Positions 20,001 to 27,840 of a stretch of DNA of 64,000 bases are shown piece after piece. The DNA comes from a virus. The notes beneath the pieces were generated by a model, which saw nothing but the letters and a program-made list of their open reading frames with translations, was not told where the DNA came from and ran no database searches. A program made the position numbers and the translations under genes. The stretch's first letter is position 1. Every line of letters starts with the position of its first letter. Where the stretch lies: IMG/VR virus record IMGVR_UViG_3300025913_000022, positions 62,001 through 126,000 of that record; one strand, written 5' to 3'.

Positions 20001-22730
20001 AAACGTAATCAGGAGAAAATTATGAATGCTCAAGATAAGTTAGCTAAACTTTCCGGTTTAACTAAGGCAGAGCAATTTGAATTAAATGAAATTTATGACC
20101 GTTTAGCTTTTGGTCAGGCAAACAATGCAGACCGTCAAAGACTTCAGGTATTGATGGACCGTAAGAGCGCTTTAAGTTTAGATAAATTTCAGCGCGCTGC
20201 GTTAGCTGGTTTGTTTGAACAAATGAATCAGTTACGTAAACGTGAAGCTACAGATAGTTATGTGGATACAATGAACAGTTGGTTATCTACATTGAAAACA
20301 GATCGTATTCATTTTATCACTCGTGGTAATGCAAATATAATTTTACAAGAACATAACATTAATGATTTATTAGCGCAGTCTGCTGAATTTGAAACTTGGT
20401 TTAAACAAAATCATATTCGTAAAAAAGGTTTTGATAAAGAAGCTGGTGAAGAAATTGAGAGATGGGAGCGTACTTATGCTTGGAATGTTATCCGACCTAA
20501 TGATGATGCTTATTATGAAAAAACAGCTATTACAGATGATGAAGGTAATGTTGTTGAAGAGGTGATTGGCATTCCGGCATCTAAATATTTTAAACGAATT
20601 GTAAAAGATGAATATCGTAATGATAAAATTGTAGGTAAGACTGTTGACAACCGTGGTAACTGGTTGCCTAAAGGTTTGGAAGATGGTGCAAAGGATGATC
20701 GTTACATAAATCAGGATTATTTTAAAATGCAACGTGATAATCCTAATTTGTTTAAGGTGCTTGAAAAAATGAAGCAGCATCACTTGGAAAATCAGGAAGG
20801 TGTTTCTAAAAAAGGAAGATTGTATCTTGACATGCCTCGTTTCCGTAAACAAACCGTTGAACGTTTACAGTCAACAAATTTGCTACAACGTTTAATTCAG
20901 CGTTTAAAAGATTTCTGGAATAAAGTAAAAGATGGTTATGAAAGTGGATTCAACTTTAAAGATGATTATCAGTTGGTGAAACTGGATATGTTTGATGATG
21001 ATACCACCGGTGTGCCTATTTCAGGTTTATCTAATCTTGATGTGGAAGAAGTTTCAACCGATATTGCATACAACATGATGCGTTATATGTTGTCTGCAGA
21101 GCGACAAAAAAAGCTGGTAGAAATATCACCGGCAGCGCGCGCTATCCAATCGGTGTTAAACAATAAAAAGAATTTTCCTTTTGCAGAGAAAGCTTTAAAC
21201 AACAATACAATTTTAGTTAGTGATAAAAAGAAAAATAAATATATCCGTGCACAAGCTGTAAATAATATGATTGAGCGTGACTTCGAAGGTCAGGCAAATA
21301 CAGGTTGGTTTTCGGATAGTGCTCCGGCACAGAATTTTTCAAACTTCCTGTTTAAGAAAGCATCGTTTGCTTACTTGGCATTCAACATACCTTCAGCGTT
21401 AAAAAATGCTATATCAGCTAAATTTCAGGGTATGGTGGAAGCGATTGCCGGTAAGTACATGACTCCACAAACTTATGCTAAGGGTGAAGGATGGGCAGTT
21501 AATGCGGCAGGTAAGATTTCGATGGAGGTCTATAAAAAGGGTTCGAAAAGTTTGGATTTACAGATTATAGAGATCTTTGATCCGGAGCAGGGCAGATATG
21601 AGCATAAGGTTGGTGAAGCGCTAAGCAGAACTCCGGGCAAGGACACCTTCCTGATGATTGAACGTTTATCCGATTTTAGAAAGTGGACACAGTTACAGTC
21701 TTCTTTACACATTTTCGCGGGCATGATGTATCACCAGAAGGTGAAGCAAGGGGAGAAGTATATTGACTATATGAGCGCATGGGAGTTAAAGGACGGTAAA
21801 ATTCAGCTTAAACCGGGGGTAGATCCAGAATGGGGTATTACCTACGATCAAGACGGAAAAGAGCTCATAGGGGCTAAATTCAAGGAAAAACGTAACGAAA
21901 TACACACTGTTATGGCTAACCTGAATGGTGCAATGTCAAGAGAAGAAAGTCCGGAAGCAAATCGATATCTGCTATTCCGTTACATTTCTTACCTAAGACG
22001 TTGGTTTACCACCATGTTCACAAACCGTTGGGCTTATTCCGGTTCGCTGTGGAGAGGCAGTTCGCGCGGTCGTGTTAATTACCAGCTGGGGGACACAAAA
22101 GAAGGTTGGTACATATCAACGCTAAAACTTATCGGTAAAGCAGCAATGACCGGTGGTAAATATCTTCCGTACATGAACCAAGATGAGAAACAAGCTTTTA
22201 TCCGTGTCATGACTGAGGTCGGTACTCTTATCCTGATGAGCTCACTATTACCTTTAATGTTTGACTGGGATCCTGATGATGAAGATCGTTATGCAAGGTT
22301 ACGTGCTAAATCAGGAGCATTACCTTTCTTTGGTTTAACAGCAGAGGATCCTAAGCGACCATTTAACATTGGAGGCTACCTAGAGAACCATGCACTATTG
22401 ATGATGATGAACATTAGAGGAGAGAATGAACAGTTTTTACCATTCCCGGGGTTTGGTCTTGATGATTATTCTTCGTACATGGACATAAAATCACTTGCCT
22501 TTGGTCCAACGACAAAATCATACGCTAAAGTAGCTCAGGATATGTACTACATCGCTTCAGGTGATGACAAGGCTTATTACAAACGTACAGTAGGTCCTTA
22601 CGAATTCCAGCAAGAGGGTGGAAGCAAAGCATGGGCGCATTTAGCTACAGCGATTGGGTTGACTGGGGGGTCTATTGATCCGGCAGTTGCTATTAAGAAT
22701 TTCCAAGCAAATCAAGCACGTTCTAAATAA
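17001..22730 (+). CDS. Giant virion protein with HExxH motif and hydrophobic C-terminus, 1909 aa
   Basis: The N-terminal part has HEFSH at residues 255-259 and an acidic helix FAEEVLVHAL with E309/E310, an HExxH...E arrangement like that in the upstream polymerase protein. Residues about 430-1150 are long charged helices with a coiled-coil look. The C-terminal third is richer in aromatic and hydrophobic residues, with potential membrane-associated helices (for example around VGTLILMSSLLPLMFDW, near residue 1745). It overlaps the polymerase gene by eight bases and abuts the next gene by one base, so the four giant genes look co-translated. A virion-internal, ejected protein is likely by position; whether the metallopeptidase motif is active is unknown. 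Confidence 0.72.
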   Translation: MYKSICDIREHEPAFVTLEAQLIDKLGPEKGTYEAARDYLEYQEVRPFDDVLDKLKDEIFSPYAEILKQSNPAKAPVTVDSKKASVVAEPINKEALDQFKAEVKLNKKEVSGLQKAMINKRVVKANGKLATSFYIKYKQVGQADLYTWEVLDYGKKNQQVIAFNRQELLAARQVDFDNKELTSAETTNTRAIEIATKLADTLSGQTGIAYKIINEKEAKEITKDAKNPWVNEPAFYVGSTVYFVGNNLTTKNALHEFSHPIFRAISVSNQELFKNLYNDLIKTNEGARIVESVKQNYPDLDINDNLFAEEVLVHALQSVSEDKRHDVKEPKGFAKAIQNILYSIKQFLRKVFGQPVNVANLDVDTTLDQLADMLAAGKNFDIKTDLVNQDDVTAYVRDNETYINDLLKIDKAELEALTNSFFDKVSKQIQKVKNNENYADMLNLLVNEYKTGELQKMRENLKPYQTKILERMDALTDEVEYQKRSASALLNTMFRLQNLTEKVREQLVEISKDVDNKDNLQRAFYYKQLLDYWDDFTKEADENLSKVFIDVNSPLSRLVGQLGQSIKRSYDVIDSIYQKGSKDILMDELSSSAKKIDEKYTEMLATLRTKNAPQNIIDKLNKEYEEAKITPDKIEKALKGQLKDANAISSFLEGYGYNTDPVVGGLALYVKNNMTDVLIKSQRKFNDFADEMKPLLEAVGYNPNNVGELGKQIGYKDKVGYTDENGDFKVREVWRFLNKFKGSDLVEDEYRYKIKTASDKYAESGSEEDKKALYDLQSEWKNHRTDYWHQEYVPQFYERYNLLEKDDIGKEAAMLRDNVYDEMRQLTESPTSAMDDLQVSDQLEELHRQLRHLKDVRDEGGRMKTGKDLAIAERLKEFDEATKDFYEWKEIPDAFKNALSDFEQKLVSEGYEKGSDQYKLLREAWLEKNTRRVAKQEFWDEMGSISTKIKDLLSKLPVNEQANLDISGALQEIKEVMTGYKDGEGQPVGDEMDPERLEIIKRNQEKIMNAQDKLAKLSGLTKAEQFELNEIYDRLAFGQANNADRQRLQVLMDRKSALSLDKFQRAALAGLFEQMNQLRKREATDSYVDTMNSWLSTLKTDRIHFITRGNANIILQEHNINDLLAQSAEFETWFKQNHIRKKGFDKEAGEEIERWERTYAWNVIRPNDDAYYEKTAITDDEGNVVEEVIGIPASKYFKRIVKDEYRNDKIVGKTVDNRGNWLPKGLEDGAKDDRYINQDYFKMQRDNPNLFKVLEKMKQHHLENQEGVSKKGRLYLDMPRFRKQTVERLQSTNLLQRLIQRLKDFWNKVKDGYESGFNFKDDYQLVKLDMFDDDTTGVPISGLSNLDVEEVSTDIAYNMMRYMLSAERQKKLVEISPAARAIQSVLNNKKNFPFAEKALNNNTILVSDKKKNKYIRAQAVNNMIERDFEGQANTGWFSDSAPAQNFSNFLFKKASFAYLAFNIPSALKNAISAKFQGMVEAIAGKYMTPQTYAKGEGWAVNAAGKISMEVYKKGSKSLDLQIIEIFDPEQGRYEHKVGEALSRTPGKDTFLMIERLSDFRKWTQLQSSLHIFAGMMYHQKVKQGEKYIDYMSAWELKDGKIQLKPGVDPEWGITYDQDGKELIGAKFKEKRNEIHTVMANLNGAMSREESPEANRYLLFRYISYLRRWFTTMFTNRWAYSGSLWRGSSRGRVNYQLGDTKEGWYISTLKLIGKAAMTGGKYLPYMNQDEKQAFIRVMTEVGTLILMSSLLPLMFDWDPDDEDRYARLRAKSGALPFFGLTAEDPKRPFNIGGYLENHALLMMMNIRGENEQFLPFPGFGLDDYSSYMDIKSLAFGPTTKSYAKVAQDMYYIASGDDKAYYKRTVGPYEFQQEGGSKAWAHLATAIGLTGGSIDPAVAIKNFQANQARSK

Positions 22731-23023
22731 TGAAAGCAAAAATTTATGAACATAAAGGGAAAAAATTACCACCCATAACCTGTGAGACAGATTACAGGGA
22801 TATACGAATCTATATAAACGGTATACTGCACATTATTATTCCTCGTCCGATAGTAGCTGAAGTAACAAAAGATAGTATTTGGTTACAATCATATTTGGTG
22901 GGCAGCAGAAAGAATAAATTTTATTATATAGAGGTAAAACATTCTGGAGGAGAAGATTATTATGGGTATGATAACCGAGAAATCTGGGTGGAAATTTTGA
23001 AGCTGCTAAATGATAATATTTAA
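22730..23023 (+). CDS. Small hypothetical protein, 97 aa
   Basis: A soluble, beta-rich small protein without a family I recognise. Its ATG shares one base with the stop of the giant upstream gene, so it is the last gene of the plus-strand block. It ends three bases before the end of the convergent minus-strand gene. I see no strong terminator hairpin between them. Confidence 0.65.
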   Translation: MKAKIYEHKGKKLPPITCETDYRDIRIYINGILHIIIPRPIVAEVTKDSIWLQSYLVGSRKNKFYYIEVKHSGGEDYYGYDNREIWVEILKLLNDNI

Positions 23024-23025
23024 AA

Positions 23026-23427
23026 TCATTTAACTAGAATAACTTCACCGTATTTATAGATAGTTTTTATACCAATTGATTTCATAAAAATGTGTAATTG
23101 TTTTCGGCTGTCCTTAAACTTTTTCATCAATACAGGATCTGAAGTTTTATCTTCCTCTTCTTCAAACTCTTCAACTACATCTTCTACCACTATAGAAGTT
23201 ATACACAACTTTGCAGCACTTATTCTTTCTTCTTCGTTAAGAGGAATTTTTAAAGCTTTTTTGTATAAGCGTAGAGCTATACCTTGTAGCTCCTGTTCTG
23301 ATGCTCCTAATTGTTTTGATATTGTGTGATAGCTTATCCTATTTTCTATTTCACAATTACGGGCATTAAAAATAATTCGTTCTTCGGGAGATAGTTCATC
23401 GACAAAATTTTTAATGTATTCGTTCAT
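23026..23427 (-). CDS. Sigma-70 region-4-like HTH protein, 133 aa
   Basis: Residues 12-60 read like sigma region 4: LSPEERIIFNAR, then a turn, then ISYHTISKQLGASEQELQGIALRLYKKAL cut into two helices by GAS, with a Lys-rich recognition end. After that comes a Glu-rich linker (about residues 83-92) and a basic C-terminus. No region 2 is present, so it cannot be a complete sigma factor. It could be an anti-sigma or co-activator type regulator that redirects host RNA polymerase, or another HTH protein of similar shape. It is the last gene of the long minus-strand block and overlaps the upstream gene by four bases. Confidence 0.6.
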   Translation of the reverse strand: MNEYIKNFVDELSPEERIIFNARNCEIENRISYHTISKQLGASEQELQGIALRLYKKALKIPLNEEERISAAKLCITSIVVEDVVEEFEEEEDKTSDPVLMKKFKDSRKQLHIFMKSIGIKTIYKYGEVILVK

Positions 23428-23846
23428 TTCTTTTTAACTAGAATAAAATTGTAAAACATATTAAAAAAGAAATTCCAAACGGTTCCTGCAATAAGGAGTA
23501 ATAATAAAAAAGCTAAATATCGATTTGATATAAAGCTCCATATTTTAAAATCAAAAACAATTAAACTTACTGAAGCGCAAATAAATAAAATCATTAATGA
23601 TTTGAATAAATGCCACCCATCGGTTAAGAAGGCAGGATAGTCCATAAACCATATTTTACGAAGACCTTTGGTATCATCACCACCAATATATTTATTTAAC
23701 CAAGATATTTCAGGGTTCCAGTATTGATTTCGTTTGGAGTGAGGCATATCATTCGTTTTACAGAAAATACTGTTTTCATAATGGAATTGTAGCACATCCA
23801 TAATAGCATTACAGATGGCAGCTAAAGCGATGAATATTAAAATCAT
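23424..23846 (-). CDS. Small integral membrane protein, 140 aa
   Basis: Hydrophobic segments at about residues 1-15, 80-103 and 108-132, with a polar loop holding several Trp and Tyr between the first two. Start and stop overlap both neighbours by four bases, which indicates translational coupling. No known family is evident. Pairing with the next small membrane protein suggests that the two act together at the inner membrane. Confidence 0.65.
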   Translation of the reverse strand: MILIFIALAAICNAIMDVLQFHYENSIFCKTNDMPHSKRNQYWNPEISWLNKYIGGDDTKGLRKIWFMDYPAFLTDGWHLFKSLMILFICASVSLIVFDFKIWSFISNRYLAFLLLLLIAGTVWNFFFNMFYNFILVKKK

Positions 23847-24100
23847 TTGCCTGTTTTTTGAGATTTATATTTAGAGATACCACCTGCGGTTGCCATTATT
23901 AAAACACCTATGGGAAAGAATATAATCCATAATTGTTGTCGTTGACCAAAGCAATTTAAACCAATTGATACAAACCAAACTATACACATCAGGTATAGAG
24001 GTATTACAAATATACCCCACATCAAGGCAAACCAGTATTTAAAACTTTTTTCGAAAGGCACATCGTTGCCTACGTAAAACCAAGTGAATTTTTTATCCAT
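23843..24100 (-). CDS. Small membrane protein, 85 aa
   Basis: Two hydrophobic segments (about residues 22-48 and 56-74) with a short polar loop and a Lys-rich tail, consistent with two transmembrane helices. It is coupled to the following membrane protein gene by a four-base overlap. A candidate promoter lies just upstream. Function unknown. Confidence 0.65.
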   Translation of the reverse strand: MDKKFTWFYVGNDVPFEKSFKYWFALMWGIFVIPLYLMCIVWFVSIGLNCFGQRQQLWIIFFPIGVLIMATAGGISKYKSQKTGK

Positions 24101-24110
24101 GTTTTTTTTA

Positions 24111-24141
24111 CAAATTTAGTAATTTATAATTAATGATCAGA
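24111..24141 (-). promoter_or_regulatory. Candidate Bacteroidota-type promoter
   Basis: On the minus strand TAAATTTG (complement of 24111-24118) fits the -7 consensus TAnnTTTG. At 19 bases upstream there is TCTG instead of TTTG. It would drive the two small membrane protein genes and the HTH gene. Confidence 0.4.
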
Positions 24142-24372
24142 ATCTTTAAAATCAGTTACAAGTATTTTAGCTGTTTCAACATTAATTTTATCAAAGTTTT
24201 TGTTCCTATCTTTTTCATTATCGTAACTTAAAGTAATTTGAAATTTTACTTTTTCAATAACGCTTTTAAGTAAAATTAAAAAAGGAGCGCTCTCTTCACC
24301 TTGATCACTTTTTTCAACTAACACCTGCTCTTCAGGTAACTCGATTATTTTACAAAAAACTTCTTTAATCAT
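24130..24372 (-). CDS. Hypothetical protein, 80 aa
   Basis: Small soluble protein with alternating beta-like segments and a central charged loop. No domain recognised. It overlaps the upstream gene by eight bases. Confidence 0.55.
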   Translation of the reverse strand: MIKEVFCKIIELPEEQVLVEKSDQGEESAPFLILLKSVIEKVKFQITLSYDNEKDRNKNFDKINVETAKILVTDFKDSDH

Positions 24373-24646
24373 CGTGAGGTTTATTTTTAGTTGCTAATAG
24401 TTCAGAATAATTTTCTTCTTCGTAACTTTTTAAGTCTACACGAATTTTAGAGAGCATACTGTTAAACGGTTCTAAAATTTTATTGATAATTCCTTTCTCA
24501 TTAACAATAATTTCAACAGGTGCTATTTTTATTATGTGATTAGCTTGTTCAATATAAGCTAAGCGGATAGGATCATTCATGTAAAGTTGTTTCTTTTGTT
24601 CAAGTAGGTTTTTCATTTTCTGCATGTTTATTACATTTTTGTACAT
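24365..24646 (-). CDS. Hypothetical protein, 93 aa
   Basis: Charged, mostly helical small protein of unknown function. It overlaps the preceding gene by 47 bases and the following one by eight, so one start may be further inside: MQKMKNLLEQ, eight codons in, is a possible later start. Confidence 0.55.
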   Translation of the reverse strand: MYKNVINMQKMKNLLEQKKQLYMNDPIRLAYIEQANHIIKIAPVEIIVNEKGIINKILEPFNSMLSKIRVDLKSYEEENYSELLATKNKPHDD

Positions 24647-24839
24647 CTGGAATGGCTCCGGTTATGATTTCATTATCTCCTTCTTTTTTCTTCATGTAAG
24701 CAGAAGGAGTAGGAACAGGAATACCATTTTTTGCAGCACCGCATATTACAGTGATATCTCTAGGTCCTTCCATGATGTGTGCATGTTTACAATTCTGTAA
24801 ACATTTGCAATTTTCTCTTGTGGTGGGTTTATTTTCCAT
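24600..24839 (-). CDS. Small cysteine-rich protein, 79 aa
   Basis: The N-terminal part has CKCLQNCKHAH, with another Cys in VICGAA and one near the end (QKCNKH). The spacing of Cys and His suggests a small metal-binding fold. Overlaps on both sides fit a compact phage operon. No family assigned. Confidence 0.55.
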   Translation of the reverse strand: MENKPTTRENCKCLQNCKHAHIMEGPRDITVICGAAKNGIPVPTPSAYMKKKEGDNEIITGAIPDVQKCNKHAENEKPT

Positions 24840-24990
24840 TTGGTTTTTGCTTTTTAAGTTTAGTAATCAATCTTGCGAAAAGGATAAATTCATTTATTTT
24901 TTTACAATCGTTTTCAGTAAGAGATTGTGCACTTATACTGAATATCTCTCCCGGGAGAGGTTGTATGATTCTATGATCTTGTTTACACAT
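24829..24990 (-). CDS. Very small hypothetical protein, 53 aa
   Basis: ATG at 24988-24990 and TAA at 24829-24831 give a 53-residue protein with a Lys-rich C-terminus. Its end overlaps the start of the next gene by 11 bases, the packing seen throughout this operon. Support is from position and packing only. Confidence 0.45.
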   Translation of the reverse strand: MCKQDHRIIQPLPGEIFSISAQSLTENDCKKINEFILFARLITKLKKQKPNGK

Positions 24991-25007
24991 TACATTTTAC
25001 TAATTAA

Positions 25008-25148
25008 TCATTCCATCTCTTCAAAACTCATCGGTCTGTTTCTCTCATTTTTAGCTTTTAGATCAGCTAATTGTTTATTTATCGATTCGATGTTTTTACG
25101 ATCTCGAATTGCTTTGTTGTTGGCTTTTTTCCTTGAGGATTTGCTCAT
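25008..25148 (-). CDS. Very small basic protein, 46 aa
   Basis: ATG at 25146-25148 and TGA at 25008-25010. The product begins with a run of basic residues (SKSSRKKANNKAIRDRK) and then forms a short charged helix. The start comes two bases after the stop of the upstream gene. Function unknown; the basic start could bind nucleic acid. Confidence 0.5.
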   Translation of the reverse strand: MSKSSRKKANNKAIRDRKNIESINKQLADLKAKNERNRPMSFEEME

Positions 25149-25150
25149 GA

Positions 25151-25711
25151 TTATTTTTTTGAAAGTTTTTCAATTTTCTCTCTACAGATTTTTCCTAACT
25201 TATCATTTCTTGATTCCCATCCATGCAGACGAGCTAGTCCAACCATTGAATCCAACTCTTCGGTTAAAAGTTTTTCATATTCAACATGTACTGTACACAG
25301 GTTAGTTAGTCTCTTAATATTAATGTCCTTAGTATCCCTTACAAAAGGTTTACCCATGCGAACACCATCAACAATCTCGGATGTTTTATACCACTCCGCA
25401 TACTCATCAGGACTCATGTCTTCGGGCAGCCCATCTTCATATACCAACTTAACCGGTGCTAATTGTTTTGACACAACGGCTCTCATATCTTCTAATCCGG
25501 CTTGATAATAATGCTTAGGTGAATAAGAATAAGTTTTATACTTTTCTTCTACCATTGTTTTTAAAGCGACATCGTCTGGCAACACAATAACTATTGGTTT
25601 TGGTAGACAAGCAAATATTTTACTTGCGGCAAGTTTTACCCAATCAAGACCGCTGTCTTTGTGTTTAATATATTCAGCATTTATACGCTGCTCTATTGAT
25701 TGTAAATCCAT
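25151..25711 (-). CDS. Hypothetical protein, 186 aa
   Basis: Soluble alpha/beta protein. A beta strand (PIVIVLP) is followed by helices and an acidic PED/SPDEYAEWY segment. I do not recognise a family. It sits in the run of small minus-strand genes, three bases after the upstream gene. Confidence 0.6.
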   Translation of the reverse strand: MDLQSIEQRINAEYIKHKDSGLDWVKLAASKIFACLPKPIVIVLPDDVALKTMVEEKYKTYSYSPKHYYQAGLEDMRAVVSKQLAPVKLVYEDGLPEDMSPDEYAEWYKTSEIVDGVRMGKPFVRDTKDINIKRLTNLCTVHVEYEKLLTEELDSMVGLARLHGWESRNDKLGKICREKIEKLSKK

Positions 25712-25714
25712 AGT

Positions 25715-26518
25715 TTAATTTTGATTGAGGTTATTTAATTCGAATTGTTGTTGCGTTATAGGTAATTCTTGCCAATCTACAACAGGATCGTGTTGTAATT
25801 CTTTTGTTTCAGATTGTGCGCCGCGTGTATCATTAAAATAAACCATCCATCTGCCATTAATACATCTACCCATTAGTATTTCATCAGATGATCTACGCAC
25901 AAGAATCATACGGCTAGGTTTATCACCCTTCGGTGGTTCTGATATTGGAGTCCAATTTGGAAATAAGTAAGAGGATGGATTAAATTTCGCATTTAGGACT
26001 TCTTTTGCATTTGCCCAAGCTTTTGGCTTAGCCTCTAAATACTCTGGTGTTTCTCCCCAAGTATATTTCATCTCCTTTAAACGAATTAGTTCTTTTAATG
26101 CAGAGTAAAGTGATTTATTTCTTGGTCTTAATTTTTCAATAATACTCATTGCACCACGAAGAACGTTATTGATTCTGTTGACTGTTTTCTTATTTTGTTC
26201 AACGTAATCTTTCATTTGAGAAACGATATCACATAAGGAAGCTTGCTTGGCAGCACCTTCTTCACCATTGATGATAACGTCTAATTCTCGAACTAAACGT
26301 TTATGATCAGTAAGCACTTCTTCATAATCTTTGGGAGTAACTTCTCCCGGAGCAATAATCCAAGAACCGGGCAATACCTTGATTGTAACCCATCCTTCTT
26401 TATCAGGCTCTAGCTCCTTCAGGGCTTCTTTAAATTCATTATAAGAATGTTTTGATCTGGCTTTTCCTTCATCAACCTTCTTAATAAAATTCTGTGCAGC
26501 TACGATTAATTTATTCAT
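25715..26518 (-). CDS. Hypothetical protein with DUF551-like C-terminus, 267 aa
   Basis: The N-terminal two thirds are helical and charged. The end (about residues 190-255) reads NWTPISEPPKGD, then VRRSSDEILMGRCINGRWMV, then HDPVVDWQELP. This is the layout of DUF551-type phage domains, which begin with W-x-P-I-S-x-x-P and end with a W-x-x-L-P motif. The molecular role of that domain is not known. It overlaps the upstream gene by four bases. Confidence 0.6.
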   Translation of the reverse strand: MNKLIVAAQNFIKKVDEGKARSKHSYNEFKEALKELEPDKEGWVTIKVLPGSWIIAPGEVTPKDYEEVLTDHKRLVRELDVIINGEEGAAKQASLCDIVSQMKDYVEQNKKTVNRINNVLRGAMSIIEKLRPRNKSLYSALKELIRLKEMKYTWGETPEYLEAKPKAWANAKEVLNAKFNPSSYLFPNWTPISEPPKGDKPSRMILVRRSSDEILMGRCINGRWMVYFNDTRGAQSETKELQHDPVVDWQELPITQQQFELNNLNQN

Positions 26519-26787
26519 TGTTTTTCCATTATTTTTATTCCTAATACAACATAGTCCTTATCCACTGCAGGAAAGTTTTTCAAAATGTAACTTACATATA
26601 CTTGTATCTTTCTCCCAGTAAATTTTTGTTCTTCCACTTTATACTCTTCTAAAATAAGAACGTCACCTTCTTTAAAATCTCGATCATTCTTTCTTACTTC
26701 AAAAGTTTTATTCTCCCACCAAACTTCATTAAAATAAGGTTGGACTGTTTTTAAAACATGTACTCTTCCTGTTAACTGACTACTCAT
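26515..26787 (-). CDS. DUF3850 (ASCH/PUA-like) protein, 90 aa
   Basis: The sequence follows DUF3850 along its whole length: HVLKTVQPYFNEVW, then KTFEVRKNDRDFKEGD, then LILEEY and a final hydrophobic strand YVVLGIKI. The ELRKNDR-type motif is the family hallmark. Members have the ASCH/PUA-like beta-barrel fold, thought to bind RNA or modified nucleotides, and are common in phages. Confidence 0.8.
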   Translation of the reverse strand: MSSQLTGRVHVLKTVQPYFNEVWWENKTFEVRKNDRDFKEGDVLILEEYKVEEQKFTGRKIQVYVSYILKNFPAVDKDYVVLGIKIMEKQ

Positions 26788-26788
26788 G

Positions 26789-26965
26789 TTATTTCAAATC
26801 TTCAAGGTTTAGTTTAAACTTTTTACTTCCATCCTCATTATAAGAAACCAAGGCGTATGTTTCAGTCCGATAAAAAACAAATACTTTTTGTTCGTTATAT
26901 ACAGCAGTCATCTTTTTATCCTGTCTGTCACCACCCATTAATTTACTAATCCAACCTATTATCAT
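26789..26965 (-). CDS. Very small hypothetical protein, 58 aa
   Basis: ATG at 26963-26965, TAA at 26789-26791. It has a short hydrophobic start (MIIGWISKLM), then beta-rich segments (VYNEQKVFVFYRTETYALV). It fits exactly between two genes with one and six bases to spare, which supports it being real. Function unknown. Confidence 0.55.
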   Translation of the reverse strand: MIIGWISKLMGGDRQDKKMTAVYNEQKVFVFYRTETYALVSYNEDGSKKFKLNLEDLK

Positions 26966-26971
26966 CTTTGT

Positions 26972-27193
26972 TTAATTAAATTTTTCAATGCTATAAATTT
27001 CAGGCATCGGGTATTCTTTTGTTTCATTTAATAAAAATTCTTCTTCAGATACAATGTCATAATTTCTAAAGTGACTTTCTGGAAAACTTTCCAATATATC
27101 CGATATTACATCATCAGATGCTTCTTGCAATTTACTACTAATAATTTCCAATGCAAGTTGTCTGGTAATTATATGTGTTGTTTTTATACCCAT
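26972..27193 (-). CDS. Hypothetical protein, 73 aa
   Basis: Small acidic, helical protein with no recognised domain. It lies ten bases after the HNH-like gene and is co-oriented with it. Confidence 0.5.
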   Translation of the reverse strand: MGIKTTHIITRQLALEIISSKLQEASDDVISDILESFPESHFRNYDIVSEEEFLLNETKEYPMPEIYSIEKFN

Positions 27194-27203
27194 GTTATTT
27201 TAA

Positions 27204-27620
27204 TTAAAAGTTTGGTTCTTCTCCTACAATGATATCGCCTTCAACTGGCTGTCCTTTTTGTTCTCTATACCACTGCACATAATTTTCACGATTCACTTTA
27301 TTGGTTACAACTCTCAAATTACCTTCAACATATCCTAACTCATTTTTAATTCTATCAATGCTCAGCGATTCGTCAAATCTACCTTTGCGTTCAATGTAAT
27401 TAGATTCATTGCACAATTTAGTAAACGCTTCTAATGATATGGTAAAAACCTTATCTCTTCTTTTAGCACTTTTCTTGAGCATATCCCAAGCATATTTGAT
27501 TGGGTTTCTAGCTCTGACTTTTCTGCTCTGGCACTTATTACAATAATTCCCATGCTTCTTATCATTTTTGCAATAAGGCGTGTGGCACTTAACCTTTTTC
27601 TTTTTTACTGATTTCGTCAT
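27204..27620 (-). CDS. Zinc-finger HNH-like endonuclease, 138 aa
   Basis: The N-terminus carries Cys pairs (CHTPYC, then YCNKC) that fit a zinc site. The second half has SIDRIKNELGYVEGNLRVVTNKVN (a span of about 24 residues), the pattern of phage HNH-related nucleases in which the usual His pair is partly replaced and LDRIDN..GY..GNLR is kept. Its place just downstream of the DNA polymerase gene is typical of mobile endonuclease genes in phages. Activity is uncertain. Confidence 0.6.
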   Translation of the reverse strand: MTKSVKKKKVKCHTPYCKNDKKHGNYCNKCQSRKVRARNPIKYAWDMLKKSAKRRDKVFTISLEAFTKLCNESNYIERKGRFDESLSIDRIKNELGYVEGNLRVVTNKVNRENYVQWYREQKGQPVEGDIIVGEEPNF

Positions 27621-27840
27621 GGATTTTTAATTGACCACTGTTATTAATAGCTTCTCTTTCGATATTTTGTTGAACTTTTTTTATTTCATTTTCAATACTT
27701 GACTTTAATCTTTTAAGAAGATCGAGTCTATGAAAGTTGTCATTTTTATCGCAAATTTCTTTGTCAATCTCTGCTGGATAATGAATACAAATTTTTGCAT
27801 TCACTGTGTTTTTTATTTTAGTTTTCTCAAACTTTATCAT
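27589..27840 (-). CDS. Hypothetical protein, 83 aa
   Basis: Small charged helical protein between the polymerase and the HNH-like gene. It overlaps the polymerase by four bases and the HNH-like gene by 32 bases. No family recognised. Confidence 0.5.
   Translation of the reverse strand: MIKFEKTKIKNTVNAKICIHYPAEIDKEICDKNDNFHRLDLLKRLKSSIENEIKKVQQNIEREAINNSGQLKIHDEISKKEKG

Noticed and set aside
20370-20852. 160-codon minus-strand frame inside the 1909-residue gene
   Set aside because: Antisense shadow of a clear coding frame, with a hydrophobic, Ile/Phe-rich product and no homology that I recognise.
24751-25305. 184-codon open frame on the plus strand
   Set aside because: It runs antisense to several small minus-strand genes that pack tightly (stop-start overlaps), and its product is a leucine/phenylalanine-rich mix typical of antisense reading.
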